From Corynespora cassiicola (lineage: Eukaryota; Ascomycota; Dothideomycetes; Pleosporales; Corynesporascaceae): a DNA stretch of 64,000 bases. Both the position numbers and the translations under genes were made by a program. The stretch spans positions 310,001 through 374,000 of the forward strand of contig JAEUWY010000006.1 of assembly GCA_022059125.1 (NCBI GenBank), in the 5' to 3' direction. This document shows positions 23,156 through 33,074 of the stretch, piece after piece. Positions within the stretch are counted from its first letter, which is position 1, and each line of letters begins with the position of its first letter. The notes beneath the pieces were generated by a model. It ran no database searches. It was not told where the DNA came from and was given only the letters and a program-made list of their open reading frames with translations.

Positions 23156-23605
23156 CTATGATCTCATCCACTTAGTATCATTGATTCTTCTCACTTATTG
23201 CACAAGTCTTACACGGGCTTGGGTTTTATTAAACTTCTAGATGACATTAGCGCTATTCAGGCGAATATGCATATGAAGAGAAGTGCTAGTCTTATACGAC
23301 TTATCGTTGTACTCCGAATGGCAAATGCAAAAGTTGTAGCTGTGCTAATTATCTGTGCAGAAGGAAGTTGCATTAGAAGACATACCAAGTTCGTTATGAC
23401 TATCCCATAACTCTGGTAACTCCTTGATCTGATCCTTTTCGTCAATCAACTTCGGCCATTGCCGCTGGATTGACGCGCCATCATTTTGATAGCAAGGTTG
23501 AGATTCTATCTATTGAAGTCAAAGCTGGTAGTTTGTAAGAGCTTTTTAATTTACAATAACTAACTTTTGAATTGACAATTATCTACCATCTTTTTAATTG
23601 GAGGT
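23156..23605. other. AT-rich intergenic region
   Basis: No coding signal is seen. It lies between the 3' end of the protease gene and the minisatellite end of the ankyrin pseudogene. Confidence 0.5.
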
Positions 23606-24640
23606 TTAAAAATTCTGATTAAGCATACAAACTAGGATGTAGGGGCCGTAGTTGCTTAGAGGCGAGTTTCTGCCTCTCCCCGAGATCTTGCGTTTCTCTG
23701 AGATCTTGCCTCTCTTCGAATTATTGTCTCGCTCTGATACCTTTCCTTTCTTTGTGCTTTTATCTCTCTTCAATATTTTTCTCTTCTCTGAGTTCTTGCC
23801 TTTCTCTGAGTTATTGCCTCTCTTCGAGCTTTTGCCTCTCTCCGATATTGTTCCTTTCTTTGAGCTTTTTCTTTAGCAAGTAGAAAATCGGATATATCCT
23901 TCCATCTTCTTTCGATAACCAACACCCACAATATTTTCTCACCGTGCATCTTTTTTTTCTTCTATCTCACGGGCACGTGGGCGAATCATACCGTCATCCT
24001 TGAGGCTAGCACCTGCTTCAACTAATAGCTTGACTAGTGGAGTACAACCGACGTTGATGGCTACCATCAGACATGAGTACCCCCAAGTGTTCGTCTTGTC
24101 AACATGTGCGACGTACTTGATAAGAATCTTTCCTGAATCAGCTGCGGCAGATTCACAAGCATATACCAACGCATTTTCAAGCACAGACAAATAAGCCTGC
24201 GAATAGTTGTACACACGGTACCGAGCTAAAAGAATTTCTAGTGTAGGAGTCTGGTTGTTTGCGACTACGCAATGAATAGCAGGCCTCTCATCGGGTTACA
24301 CCTGCGAAATACAAAGCGGGTGCTGCAGAAACATTTCTAAGATGTTGACATGCCCTTTGAAAGCGGCAGCAGCGAGAGAGCTCTTGTAGAGATGGTTGGT
24401 ATAATCGAAGGGATCTTCCACGTTGTCCAAGAGGGCTTTTTCGTAAGGTAAGGCACCCTCGTCTAAGAAAAATTGCACAATTTCAAGATGGCCTTGGGCG
24501 GCGGCTGCCCATGAGGGCCTTCCGAACAGCGAGGATGGATCTGATGCCCAGTAAAATTTCTTCAACAGACCCATGTCACCCATCCACACTGCTAAGGCAA
24601 GACAATCGGCTGGCGTGTTTTTATGAAAAGGCTGCGAACG
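23606..24640 (-). pseudogene. Ankyrin-repeat gene remnant, 5'-truncated, with one nonsense codon
   Basis: On the minus strand an ankyrin-type frame runs from about 24640 to 23939, with helices such as AAAAQGHLEIVQFFLDEGA, AAAAFKGHVNILEMFL and INVGCTPLVKLLVEAGASL. A single in-frame TAA at 24296-24298 interrupts it (V-stop-P); the same frame continues cleanly on both sides. TAA is one C-to-T change from CAA. There is no good start codon: coding signal ceases at about 24640, where GC-rich DNA of another pseudogene begins. At the 3' end the frame stops at 23939 unless a 72-bp intron (gtgaga at 23942 to ctaaag at 23871) is spliced. Splicing would add 88 codons made largely of a basic hexapeptide repeat, stopping at 23606. 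I see no other recognisable domain. Confidence 0.6.
23661..23876. repeat. 18-bp tandem minisatellite (about 12 degenerate units)
   Basis: The unit is close to TCTGAGTTCTTGCCTCTC. Twelve units follow head to tail with no phase break, so the array stays open in more than one frame. On the + strand it would read as E-L-L-P-L-F type hexapeptides, and on the - strand as basic S-E-K-G-K-x hexapeptides. The minus reading is in phase with the ankyrin remnant if a 72-bp intron is used. Confidence 0.85.
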
Positions 24641-24648
24641 GAGCGCAC

Positions 24649-26868
24649 ACACACACACGAACTCCCAAAGTCCCAACCGCAAAACCAAAGCAAATGGAGC
24701 AGAGAGCCGCAACCCCTCTACCACCCAACCGCCCAGCACCGAAGAGCACCTCCTGTTGACGACATATACCCTCCTCCTCATCGACACGACCCTGAACCTC
24801 GCACATTGCTTCCCCTCCATCTTCACACTCCCACTCACCCGAGACTCCAACATCACCAACATCACTCTCCCAACGATCTTCACATCCACCACAAACCCCC
24901 TCCCCAAGATTCTCCATGCCTTCGAGCATTCCAAAGACCTACCTCCAGACACTCTCACCCCGCGGGTCTGGAAATACACCCTCCCATCCTCCGTGCACCC
25001 TGCATCCCATCTCCGCGCCGATGGCTCGACCTCGTGCGGACCGTAAATGTACACCGGCTACCCTCGACATCACACAACGCGCCGCGCAACTAAGCAAGGC
25101 AAAACCGTCGGACTCGGACAGGAACTTTATTTTCCGATTCCAAAGCAGACCGGAGACCGGACTGCTAGCAACACATCAACCTCTTCCTCTTCCAGTCCAA
25201 TCGCAAAGCTCGCGCAACTCGAACAAGGCTCCGGTCACATCACAGTGACCACTGACTGCCCTGCACGAATTCCACAGCCACACGCCTCGACATGACGCGC
25301 CGCCCAGGTCCGCGCAGATGTAGCCTCGCCATGGAAACTCTGTCCGGGGCGCCATTGCCGCCGCCCTTGCAGCCGGGACCGAGCCTTTCAAGCCGACGCA
25401 CGACGTCGCCCCGGCAAACCCTACTCCAGCCGAATTTGATGCTTCCCGCCTTCTGGATCCACTGTCTTCCCGCTGCGAAACCTTTTCCGACTACCAGGCT
25501 TGCTATGCGGCCTATTTGGCCAACAAGAAGGCCAACCATTCGCGCTACCAGGGCGTTGTGCACCGTGTGGGACTCGAGATATACCTCAACACCGCCCCTT
25601 CTCCAAATCCTCATGTTGCACCCAGCGATGAAACCTCCAAAAAAACATCCCCGCCGCATCCCATCTCCAGCCTCCTACTCCATCTCCGCACCCCCCGACC
25701 GTTCCGGCCCGCGCCTAAGCTTCGCTCGTCTATCCGCCCCCGACCTCACAGCCTGGATAGCTGTCTAGCGCGAACCCGCCCTCGCCCTATTCAGCGAATG
25801 GGTCAACGCGGACTTTTGCAATCCTAGTTCGGGGGGCTGGATCCCGAGTTCTTCATCACGAGCGGCGACTCCGACATTTACCTGCAGAACCACCCTGCAC
25901 TACCATTGGTCAAAGATGCCACAAATGCCGAGGGTGTGCTTGAAAACTTACTGGCATCGTTGAAGAACGCAAAGAGAGGGGCAGGGTTGCCTGAGTTGCC
26001 AGCGCACTATCGGCGGGGGAGGTACGAGTTTTATCCCGCGGAATCGAGGCCTGTGGGGGCTGAGCCGAGTAGAGAAAAGGCGGCAGTATCCTTGGGAAGT
26101 CCACGGCCGGGTTCCGAGGAAGGAACTGTTGCAGCGTCCTCGACTAAGGGGAGACACCAAGCGCAAGGCCCATGACGGCGACGAAAATCCCAATCCCAGG
26201 AAGAGTGCGAGGAGAGGGCTGCAATACCCCCCGGATTTGCGCGCGACAATCTGCCAAACTTTGTTACCATTAGGGCCCCGCAGCTGAAGAAATTCGTGAA
26301 TCTGTACCCCGATCTGGTCATCCCGATAGATTCCGACACCCTGACGGCGAGCAGCGCGATACCTTCTAGCAGGGGCGCAGCGAAAAAGTCTCTCGTCTTT
26401 TGGAAGTACTATGGCTATTGGGGCGACGAGAGCGGCACGACCATCCAGAGCAAGTGGTGTATGGACAGCGAGATCTCCATCATCAACGAGTCAAAAAAGA
26501 GCAAGGTCTTGCCCACCGCTGAGTGGAGACGGCGATTGAATCTGCGGCATAGGGTGCCATGGTTCTGGGATCTGGGGGACGACGGAACGCGACTAAGAGA
26601 ATGGATCAACAGGTTCCCGCACTTTGCTCGAGACCTTGTCACCGTTGACGTTGGCAATCTCGATGATACCGAGGAAGGCAACAAGGACCTCTCGCTGATC
26701 ATGGGGCTACTGTATCGCGTTTTTGTTGGCCAATTTAGTTCCATGCCCGACGCGGACGCTGATAGCTGGAGGGCCAGCGATACATCCATGTCCAACCTCG
26801 TCAAGGCCGATGCCGACGCCGTACGTGAGCGTTTGAGCCAGATGGTCGACGCGCTCGGTATACTATAG
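24649..26868 (+). pseudogene. Decayed GC-rich gene of unknown family, multiple stops and frameshifts
   Basis: A coding-like signal (C-rich third positions) runs across 2.2 kb but changes frame repeatedly. I can follow it from about 24657 in one frame to a TAA at 25044, on to a TGA at 25293, then through shifts at a G4 run (25346), an A7 run (25639), a G6 run (25831), a G5 run (26055) and a C6 run (26227), with a TAG at 25766. Conceptual pieces include FEHSKDLPPDTLTPRVWKY, SRCETFSDYQACYAAYL, REPALALFSEWVNADFCNP and, in the longest intact 3' part (26296-26868), KKSLVFWKYYGYWGDES and VPWFWDLGDDGTRLREWINR. All three stops are one C-to-T change from CAA, CGA and CAG. The 5' end is cut at about 24650. 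I do not recognise the protein. Assembly errors at homopolymers are an alternative for the shifts but not for the stops. Confidence 0.6.
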
Positions 26869-27778
26869 AGCTCCCAGACTGGTCCCAGCTCCCTCTCCAA
26901 TGGCCAAGCCTCTACAGGGAGTGCAAACACAGCAAGCCCTAAAAGGCAGGTGCATTGCTATTTATTACGTCGACTGATAGATGAAAGAATTGGTCTTGAA
27001 CTCTTTTGGCGGCATAGCAGTCTCCATGCGCGTCATTGGTGTTTAGCCCAATTTGCGGCCCGGCATAGGCGAGGTCGTTGCGGTTGGAGCTAGCTACCTA
27101 CCCTTGGCGGAGGAGCGACCGTTGTGTACGCCGTGGCTTGGGAGGGTACTAGAATAACGTGGCCCCTGTCAAAGACACAGTGTGCATTGCATAAAAGCTG
27201 ACGGGTTAGCAGACAGGATAGAAGCCGAGCACGTTGACGGGTCGAATGCGACAGCAGGCAAAACCAAAACAAACGCGTACACGCGACATGTCACCCGCTC
27301 CCTCCAACAGACCTCGCCGCGCTTAGTAGGCCGTGTGTTCTTTGGATAAATTCGGCAGACCCTGTCATACGTAAGGATCCGAGTCGTGGAAATTGCGTCG
27401 GCTGGGGCACTGGCCCCTTGCACTACGAGTCCGCGTCCGAAAACGGGGAATGCCAAGCTGGCAGATAAAGCTAGGATCAGGAGACGCCAGCAGACGAGAA
27501 AGGCAAGTGGTTAAGCCATGTTGCGAACCGACATGTGTGGAGGACAAAACGAAGCCGGAGGGTGGGACGATGGATGCAGGAGTCGTGATATTTGTATATC
27601 TATATGCTTTTCGTTGACAGGGTAATGGTATACCGGGCAGGTATGCAAAATATCGTACACGTCTAAGTCAATGAAAAATGTGCAACTAGGCACGGGGTAT
27701 CAAAAAAGGAAGAGAATCGAATCGAATCTATGCAGGCATTTCAAGACCGTTCCCCAGACCATTAATGCAAAGAGCTCG
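26869..27778. other. Intergenic region
   Basis: Spacer between the pseudogene and the C2H2 gene, both of which end facing it. Open frames are short and lack motifs; nothing is recognised. Confidence 0.5.
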
Positions 27779-29642
27779 CTAACTTTGCGACGTAAAGAGA
27801 TGCAATTGGTCGTGCTGTTGCTGTTGCTGTTGCTGTTCGGGAAGGCGGTACTGCTGATGGCGGTGAGGCTGGGGAGGCGGCGGAGGATGATGAGGAGGTG
27901 GTTGAGGGGGTCGCATCGGCATCGGCTGCATGGGCGGCGGCATCGAATATTCCTGTCCCATCTCGGGCTGCCCCATCTGAGACGAAGGTCGAGTGTGTGG
28001 TGAACCATGTCGAGAGTTCAGCCTGCTCCCAATCTTTGACATCATGGTGCCAATCGATGGACGGTCGTAATACTGCGACTCTTCAAAGGTGGGCGCCGCA
28101 TCGAAGTAGTTGGGGTAGAACGCAGCAAAAGGATTTGACGGTTGCTTCGGCGGCTCCACAAATCCCGTGCTGTGCGGTTGGCCATTCTCCATGATGGACT
28201 GTGAATCAATGTCCGGCGGAAGACCCGGAATGGCCGTCTGCGCTACGTCCAGGTACTCTCCCGTGTCCAAGTCCATGTAACTTATGCGACGGCCAGCTGC
28301 ATCAACGGCCGGCGATTGATCCTCGAACGGTGATTCGCCACAGTCGAAATTAGAAACTGGCATCGCATTGCTTGCCCGAAGCAGAGCAGTGTTGACCTCA
28401 GCCAACCGAGACCGGGACATGGACACGTTGGAGCTGCCGTTGAGAATCTGCATACGTTGCTGTTTGTCGAGGGGTGGGACCGAGTCTTTGCTCGGCGTGA
28501 CGAACCCTGGAGGTAACTGTTGGTAGATGGCTTCCACTTGTATGTCCGACCGTAAGCTCAGGGCCGTGATTAAGATGTCCTCTCTGCTCGGTCGAAGATC
28601 GCAGCACTGCAGTTTCTGCCTCAGAATCCTCGTGTTGTCGGGGCACCAACTTATTTGTGCCCGACTCTCTCTGAGTCGCTCGTCCAGGCAGGCGACTAGC
28701 TCTTTCCAAGTATCGTGGAGGGCTTCTTGACGGATCAGGTTCCTGATGACGTTGGAGTACTTCCACTGATCAAAGGTCGAGCCGTTCTTCATGTGCTTGG
28801 CTACATGGTCACATCGCTCGTCCCAGCCGATGCTCACCTCCTTGCACTTGTCGAAACCACATCCAAATACCCTCCTGGGCAGCAGCGATATTTTGATATC
28901 CGTGAGCGAAGGGAGCGGACGGCCTGAGTGGTAGCGTTGGTGATGCTTGAGAAAATCCTTTTGGCGGTCAAAAATCCTATTGCAGCCGTTGACGATGCAC
29001 GGCCAGTCTTCGCCAGTCTCGTGCATCCGCATCTCGTGCTTTTTCCAGTCTGACTTGGCTTTGAAAGTCTTGAGGCTCTTAGCCTCGGCGCAATAAGTGC
29101 AAAACATGTACGACGACTCGCCCGACTGGCTGGAACCTTTGTCATTAAATACAACGGGCGATTCCAGGTTCATGTCCTCCTCGGTGGGAGTGAAGCCGGG
29201 CTCGTGTTTGGTCTCTAGAGGGCTGCTGATCTCTGAGGCGGGGGTTAGTACGGCAGGCACAGGCCGGGTCGGGTCAAGGCCAGACGGGTACGACCGCGGC
29301 TCCTGACGCCTCATCCGAGAGCGCGAAGAATTTGACGATGCGATGGACATGTTCGACGATGCGATGGACATGTCGCTGCTGCCCGTTGAAGTCGAAAAAG
29401 TCGATGCAACCGAAAGGCGAGATCGAAACGATGAGCTAGACGACGACGTCGTGTACGACGAAGCGATGGAGTTGCGACCTGACAAGCGTAAGCATGCGAA
29501 AGGCACGCACAGCAGAGGTCGCACACATACGCGAATCCATGGCCTGCGCGAACATGCGTTGAATGACCTGTGGAGGGTGTCGAGAGAGTAGGGCCTCGAT
29601 GTGCCGCATCGACTCCTCGGGGAACTCTGTGTAATCCTCCAT
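27779..29642 (-). CDS. C2H2 zinc-finger protein (paralogue A)
   Basis: Two exons, 29642-29531 and 29478-27779 (52-bp intron gtatgt..gtcag), encode 603 residues. Three Cys/His units are visible: residues 164-190 (FCTYCAEAKS..KKHEMRMH), 198-221 (CIVNGCNRIF..HHQRYH) and 244-267 (GCGFDKCKEV..DHVAKH). After the fingers comes a helical block (IRNLIRQEALHDTWKEL) shared with the gene at 37160. The N-terminus has a short acidic helix (MEDYTEFPEESMRHIEALL) and Ser-rich DNA with a tandem 7-residue repeat DMSIASSN/MSIASSN. The C-terminal third is Pro/His/Gln-rich, ending in a seven-Gln run, as in activation-type tails. It is likely nuclear and DNA-binding; targets are unknown. The first exon is supported by the close resemblance of its start to an acidic leader and by the consensus donor. 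Confidence 0.8.
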
Positions 29643-31874
29643 GGCGGCGGGCAGATTCAAAGCAGTGGTTGCTGGCGGTGGTGGTGAGGATGCGCAACGG
29701 GCCTGAACATTCCTCGCGGACGTGGGAGCGACTTTGCAAGAGGGTAATGAGCGGAGAAGGGCCGAAAACAACAAAAGAAAGGCAGTAAATGAGGGATAAG
29801 AGCGGCACGGAGGGGTCGCAACGGTTCTTAGGGGGCGAAGGAGTGGATGAACGTGTGCCCGACAGAAGGATATAAGCTCCTGTTGGTGCGACGGGGTTGT
29901 TATATCACATCATCAGGTGCAGCGGGGAGCGCGGGTGTGAAGGTGTTCTGGAAAGACCGTGGAAGAAGCTAAATTGAGGCGTGTTCGCATGGCAGCTCGA
30001 GCCCGGCGTCAACTGGGCCATCCATCTCGTTTGAACCCAAAACTGGGGCAAGGCTGAGGGTTCAACAGCGCGCCAAGGCGTAACGCGTTTGATGGACACA
30101 GGGACCCTGTGGGAGTCTGGAGGGCAGCGAACGGTGCGGCGGGAGCACTAGAGTGCGAGTTGGACGCAATTCGAGCTGCGCGCAGAGCTGGCGGCGTCGA
30201 AGAACGGCGGGCAAAGGCATTTTTGAGGGCATTGTGGGCGAGGAGCGGCGGGCAGAGTCCGGACTGGCCGATGTCTCCGACGCCTGCGCGCCCTGGAGGC
30301 TGGGAGCGAGCTCACCTATCGCAGCTGCACGACTGCGCATTCGCGGCAGATGGTTGCGCTAGAGGGCTGCAAGGGGGCATGCGTACCTGGATGACGCATG
30401 GGGGAAGGCCTTCTCGAAGAGTGATGGTGCTGTTGCGAGTGACATGCAGAAGCCGGAGACTTAACGGAGAGGCAGCCAAAAGCAAACAGGCGTCAGGACC
30501 TTATCCCCGTCACGACGTTTGCGAGACCGTCAGCGGGCCAGGCTGCGCCGGCCTCGCAGCACCGACAAGGCAGCTGGCGGGCCACCCTTTTTAACCAAGC
30601 AGCGCCGCCAGGCACTGGGCAGCGCGAAAAGCAGGAACTGGACGGACTCGAAGCATTCGGCTGCTCGCCGCTACCGACGAGGGGCTTCGTGGAGCTCCAA
30701 CCGCCGTGGCGACAGGCCACACCATGGAAGACTGGCTGCTGACAGGACGCACAGCCCCTCGTGCAGCGCATGCATGGGGGCGGAGAGAGGGTCGCAGGGT
30801 CGCAGGATCGCAGGGTCGCAAGTCGCAAGTCGCAGGTCGCAGTGTCGCGGATTCGCAAATCGCTGCCTTATAACCAACCCAGCCCGCCTGCTCGCGGCTG
30901 CCTCGCCCAGTGCACGAGTGGACGCTGGTCCTGGCGGACAATATCATGGCGACATGGCGATATGTACGGCGTATCAGTGGGGAGCTGGACGGTGGAGCCT
31001 GGCGTGCCCTGGAGCGAGCCCACTGCACACAGACACAGGCCGGCCCTGTTGGTTGGGCGGTTGGGGGGGCGATGGTGTGGGTGTGGGCAGGCCAGGAGGA
31101 GGCACGGAGCACTGCCGGAAGCAGGCACGGTGCTATCGCCAGCGACATGGACGGGTGAAAAAACGAGCGCTGGAGGTACCCACCGGGATGCTAGTAGGGA
31201 TCGCCAGGCAAAGATCGCGTCGCGAACATCGGAGCAGGCGCTGGATGGAGGCGGCGGGAGTTGCTGGATTCAAACGGGCAGAGATAAGAGCAAATGACTC
31301 CTGCAATCTATCGACTGCTGGCGTCTCTGCAACGCTGCCACTCTGCGTCTCGAGGACCGCGGGACGGAAGCGGACGGACAGCCAGGACGGCCAGGACACG
31401 GCCAGGGCCCGGTGCAGACGAGGCACGCCCGCCGCATAAAGACGAGGCCCCAGGGAGCACGCAATCCCGGCCGCGACTCGAGAGACTGTTTCCGGCAGAA
31501 GCTGGGCAGAAAGCAGCAGGTGGTGAGCCGGTGACAGCAGCCAACGGGTGCCGCCCGCCGCGGCGCGTCCGAGTGTCCAGAACAGAGGCGCTTTGTCGGG
31601 CCTTTCCCCATGGCGGCCGGCCGGGTGTAGCGACTGGGCGTTGGAGGTCACGGTGTCGTGTGCCGCCCGTCGTCCTTAAGCGATGCTGAGGTAAGCACTC
31701 ATCATGTGACGACGCGTCGAGCCGGGCAACCACGGAGCACACCTGGGCACGCTGCTGAACAGTCACGACACCTGCGCTCCCACCCCACGCCCTTCCACCA
31801 TCGCAATCCACATCCGCCTGCGCGCGCGACCTGGTGTACACGCATTGGACCACTCATCCCTTCACGCCGCAGCC
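29643..31874. other. Divergent promoter region, GC-rich, no supported gene
   Basis: A 2.2-kb gap between two divergent genes. It contains long open frames on both strands (up to about 300 codons on + at 30519-31439), but they are Arg/Ala/Gly-rich, overlap each other, and contain no motif. A heptamer array lies at 30791-30850. It probably carries the promoters of both flanking genes. Confidence 0.5.
30791..30850. repeat. GTCGCAG heptamer/octamer array
   Basis: Eight consecutive copies of GTCGCAG, GTCGCAA or GTCGCAGG lie head to tail upstream of the SUMO-interacting-motif gene and the C2H2 gene. The units vary between 7 and 8 bp, so the array is not coding. It may be a protein-binding array or a simple slippage product. 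Confidence 0.7.
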
Positions 31875-33074
31875 ATGTCGGCGTCACGCAGCCGCCGCTA
31901 CGACATGGTCGACGCCATTGACCTGACCGGCTCGCCGTCCCCACCGCCCCCGCAGCCGTCGCGTTCGCGACCTCCTCTCCACCAGGCGCGCATGTCCAGC
32001 TACCTGAACGGCGCCCACAGGACCGTCCCCTACATGTCGTCGCGGAGCTCGCCCTCGTCCAGGCCGCCACCACCCACGCCCAACGCACCACCCGGCATGA
32101 CCCGGTCAGCAAAGCGTGTGCGGCCCGAGGCCATAGCACGGATCATCGATACCAGCCCCCCCGACGCCCTGCGCACGGTGCTGTTGGAGCTCTGCGAGCA
32201 TTCTCCCGCCCTCTGCGGGGCATTAACTCGTGGCCTGGCGTTGCACTCGACCTACGCGCAGTCGCTCGTCCGAGACAGGCTGCACGCCGCCCCGTCGTCC
32301 ATCAAGCGAGACCCTGATCTGGCCTTCGGTCGCCCGTCTCCTGCTAACAACATTAAGCCGGGCCCGAACCCGGACATGACCCGTCGTCTGCACACTGCTG
32401 GCCCACACGCCATGCCCACTGCCACGCCCGCCGTTAAACGCGACCCAGGTGCACGGTTCACGCCTACAGACGATAGCGACTCGGGGGACAGCTTGCTCTC
32501 CATGCCAGAGGTGCGACCGCTGGCCCAGAAGCGCAAGCAAGATGCTAGCGTGTATGCGAAAGCTTACATCAGGGACTCCGATGACGAGGACGACGAGGCC
32601 GACGATGATGACGATGAAGACGACTTTCCCGTAACCCAGAGGCGCCGCATCATGCAAAACAATCGCACTCCGGTCTCGGCATCGACTTATGCGAGTTCTT
32701 CGCGAGCTCCGCTGAGAGACATCTCAGGAGGTATGTCGCCCGCTTCCACTAGACTCGCTCCAATAACGGTGGGATTGCAGACCGGTTCTCAAGGTACCGA
32801 GGCTAGGCCTGCGGACAAGACGCCAGTATGTCTGCGGTGTGGGGAAGCTTGCTCGCCTGGAGGGCAATGCTTCTATCACCCAGACGCTGCCCAGACGTTG
32901 AATATTGGGACCAAGACCTTGGATGTCTATGCTTGCTGTGGCAAGACCCACGGTACCAAAGGCTGTGCCACCCAGCCCCAGCATACGAGTGACGAGCGCG
33001 TGATTTCCAGTGCTCTCGACGGACAGAACCGCCCCGGATTTAGCAAGAAGCTTTGGGGTCCAGGTGCTGGCTAA
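31875..33074 (+). CDS. Nuclear-type protein with SUMO-interacting motif and C-terminal Cys/His cluster
   Basis: One exon, 399 residues. Residues 14-19 (AIDLTG, followed by Ser-Pro) match a SUMO-interacting motif. Residues 70-130 include a compact helical block (EAIARIIDTSPPDALRTVL, LCEHSPALCGALTRG). An acidic tract (DSDDEDDEADDDDDEDD) lies near residue 240. Residues 319-370 form a zinc-binding-like cluster: C-x2-C-G-E, C-F-Y-H-P-D, then Y-A-C-C-G-K, G-C and a final His, spaced much like a CHORD-type module but shorter. The rest is Pro/Ser-rich and disordered. I infer a nuclear role linked to SUMO, but the family is unnamed to me. I start at MSASRS because the ATG ten codons upstream (31845) lies in a C-rich leader. 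The upstream in-frame ATG would be the alternative. Confidence 0.75.
   Translation: MSASRSRRYDMVDAIDLTGSPSPPPPQPSRSRPPLHQARMSSYLNGAHRTVPYMSSRSSPSSRPPPPTPNAPPGMTRSAKRVRPEAIARIIDTSPPDALRTVLLELCEHSPALCGALTRGLALHSTYAQSLVRDRLHAAPSSIKRDPDLAFGRPSPANNIKPGPNPDMTRRLHTAGPHAMPTATPAVKRDPGARFTPTDDSDSGDSLLSMPEVRPLAQKRKQDASVYAKAYIRDSDDEDDEADDDDDEDDFPVTQRRRIMQNNRTPVSASTYASSSRAPLRDISGGMSPASTRLAPITVGLQTGSQGTEARPADKTPVCLRCGEACSPGGQCFYHPDAAQTLNIGTKTLDVYACCGKTHGTKGCATQPQHTSDERVISSALDGQNRPGFSKKLWGPGAG

Noticed and set aside
23661..23876. CRISPR-like array
   Set aside because: Units are contiguous 18-bp repeats without spacers, in a eukaryotic genome.
24296..25054. 252-codon minus-strand frame that extends the ankyrin remnant into GC-rich DNA
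   Set aside because: Only the part left of about 24640 looks like ankyrin. The remainder has its coding bias on the plus strand, so the extension is fortuitous.
25240..25659. Minus-strand 139-codon frame within the GC-rich pseudogene
   Set aside because: Antisense to stretches with better plus-strand coding bias.
30519..31439. 306-codon plus-strand frame between divergent genes
   Set aside because: Arg/Gly/Ala-rich, several overlapping frames, no motif or splice-supported structure.
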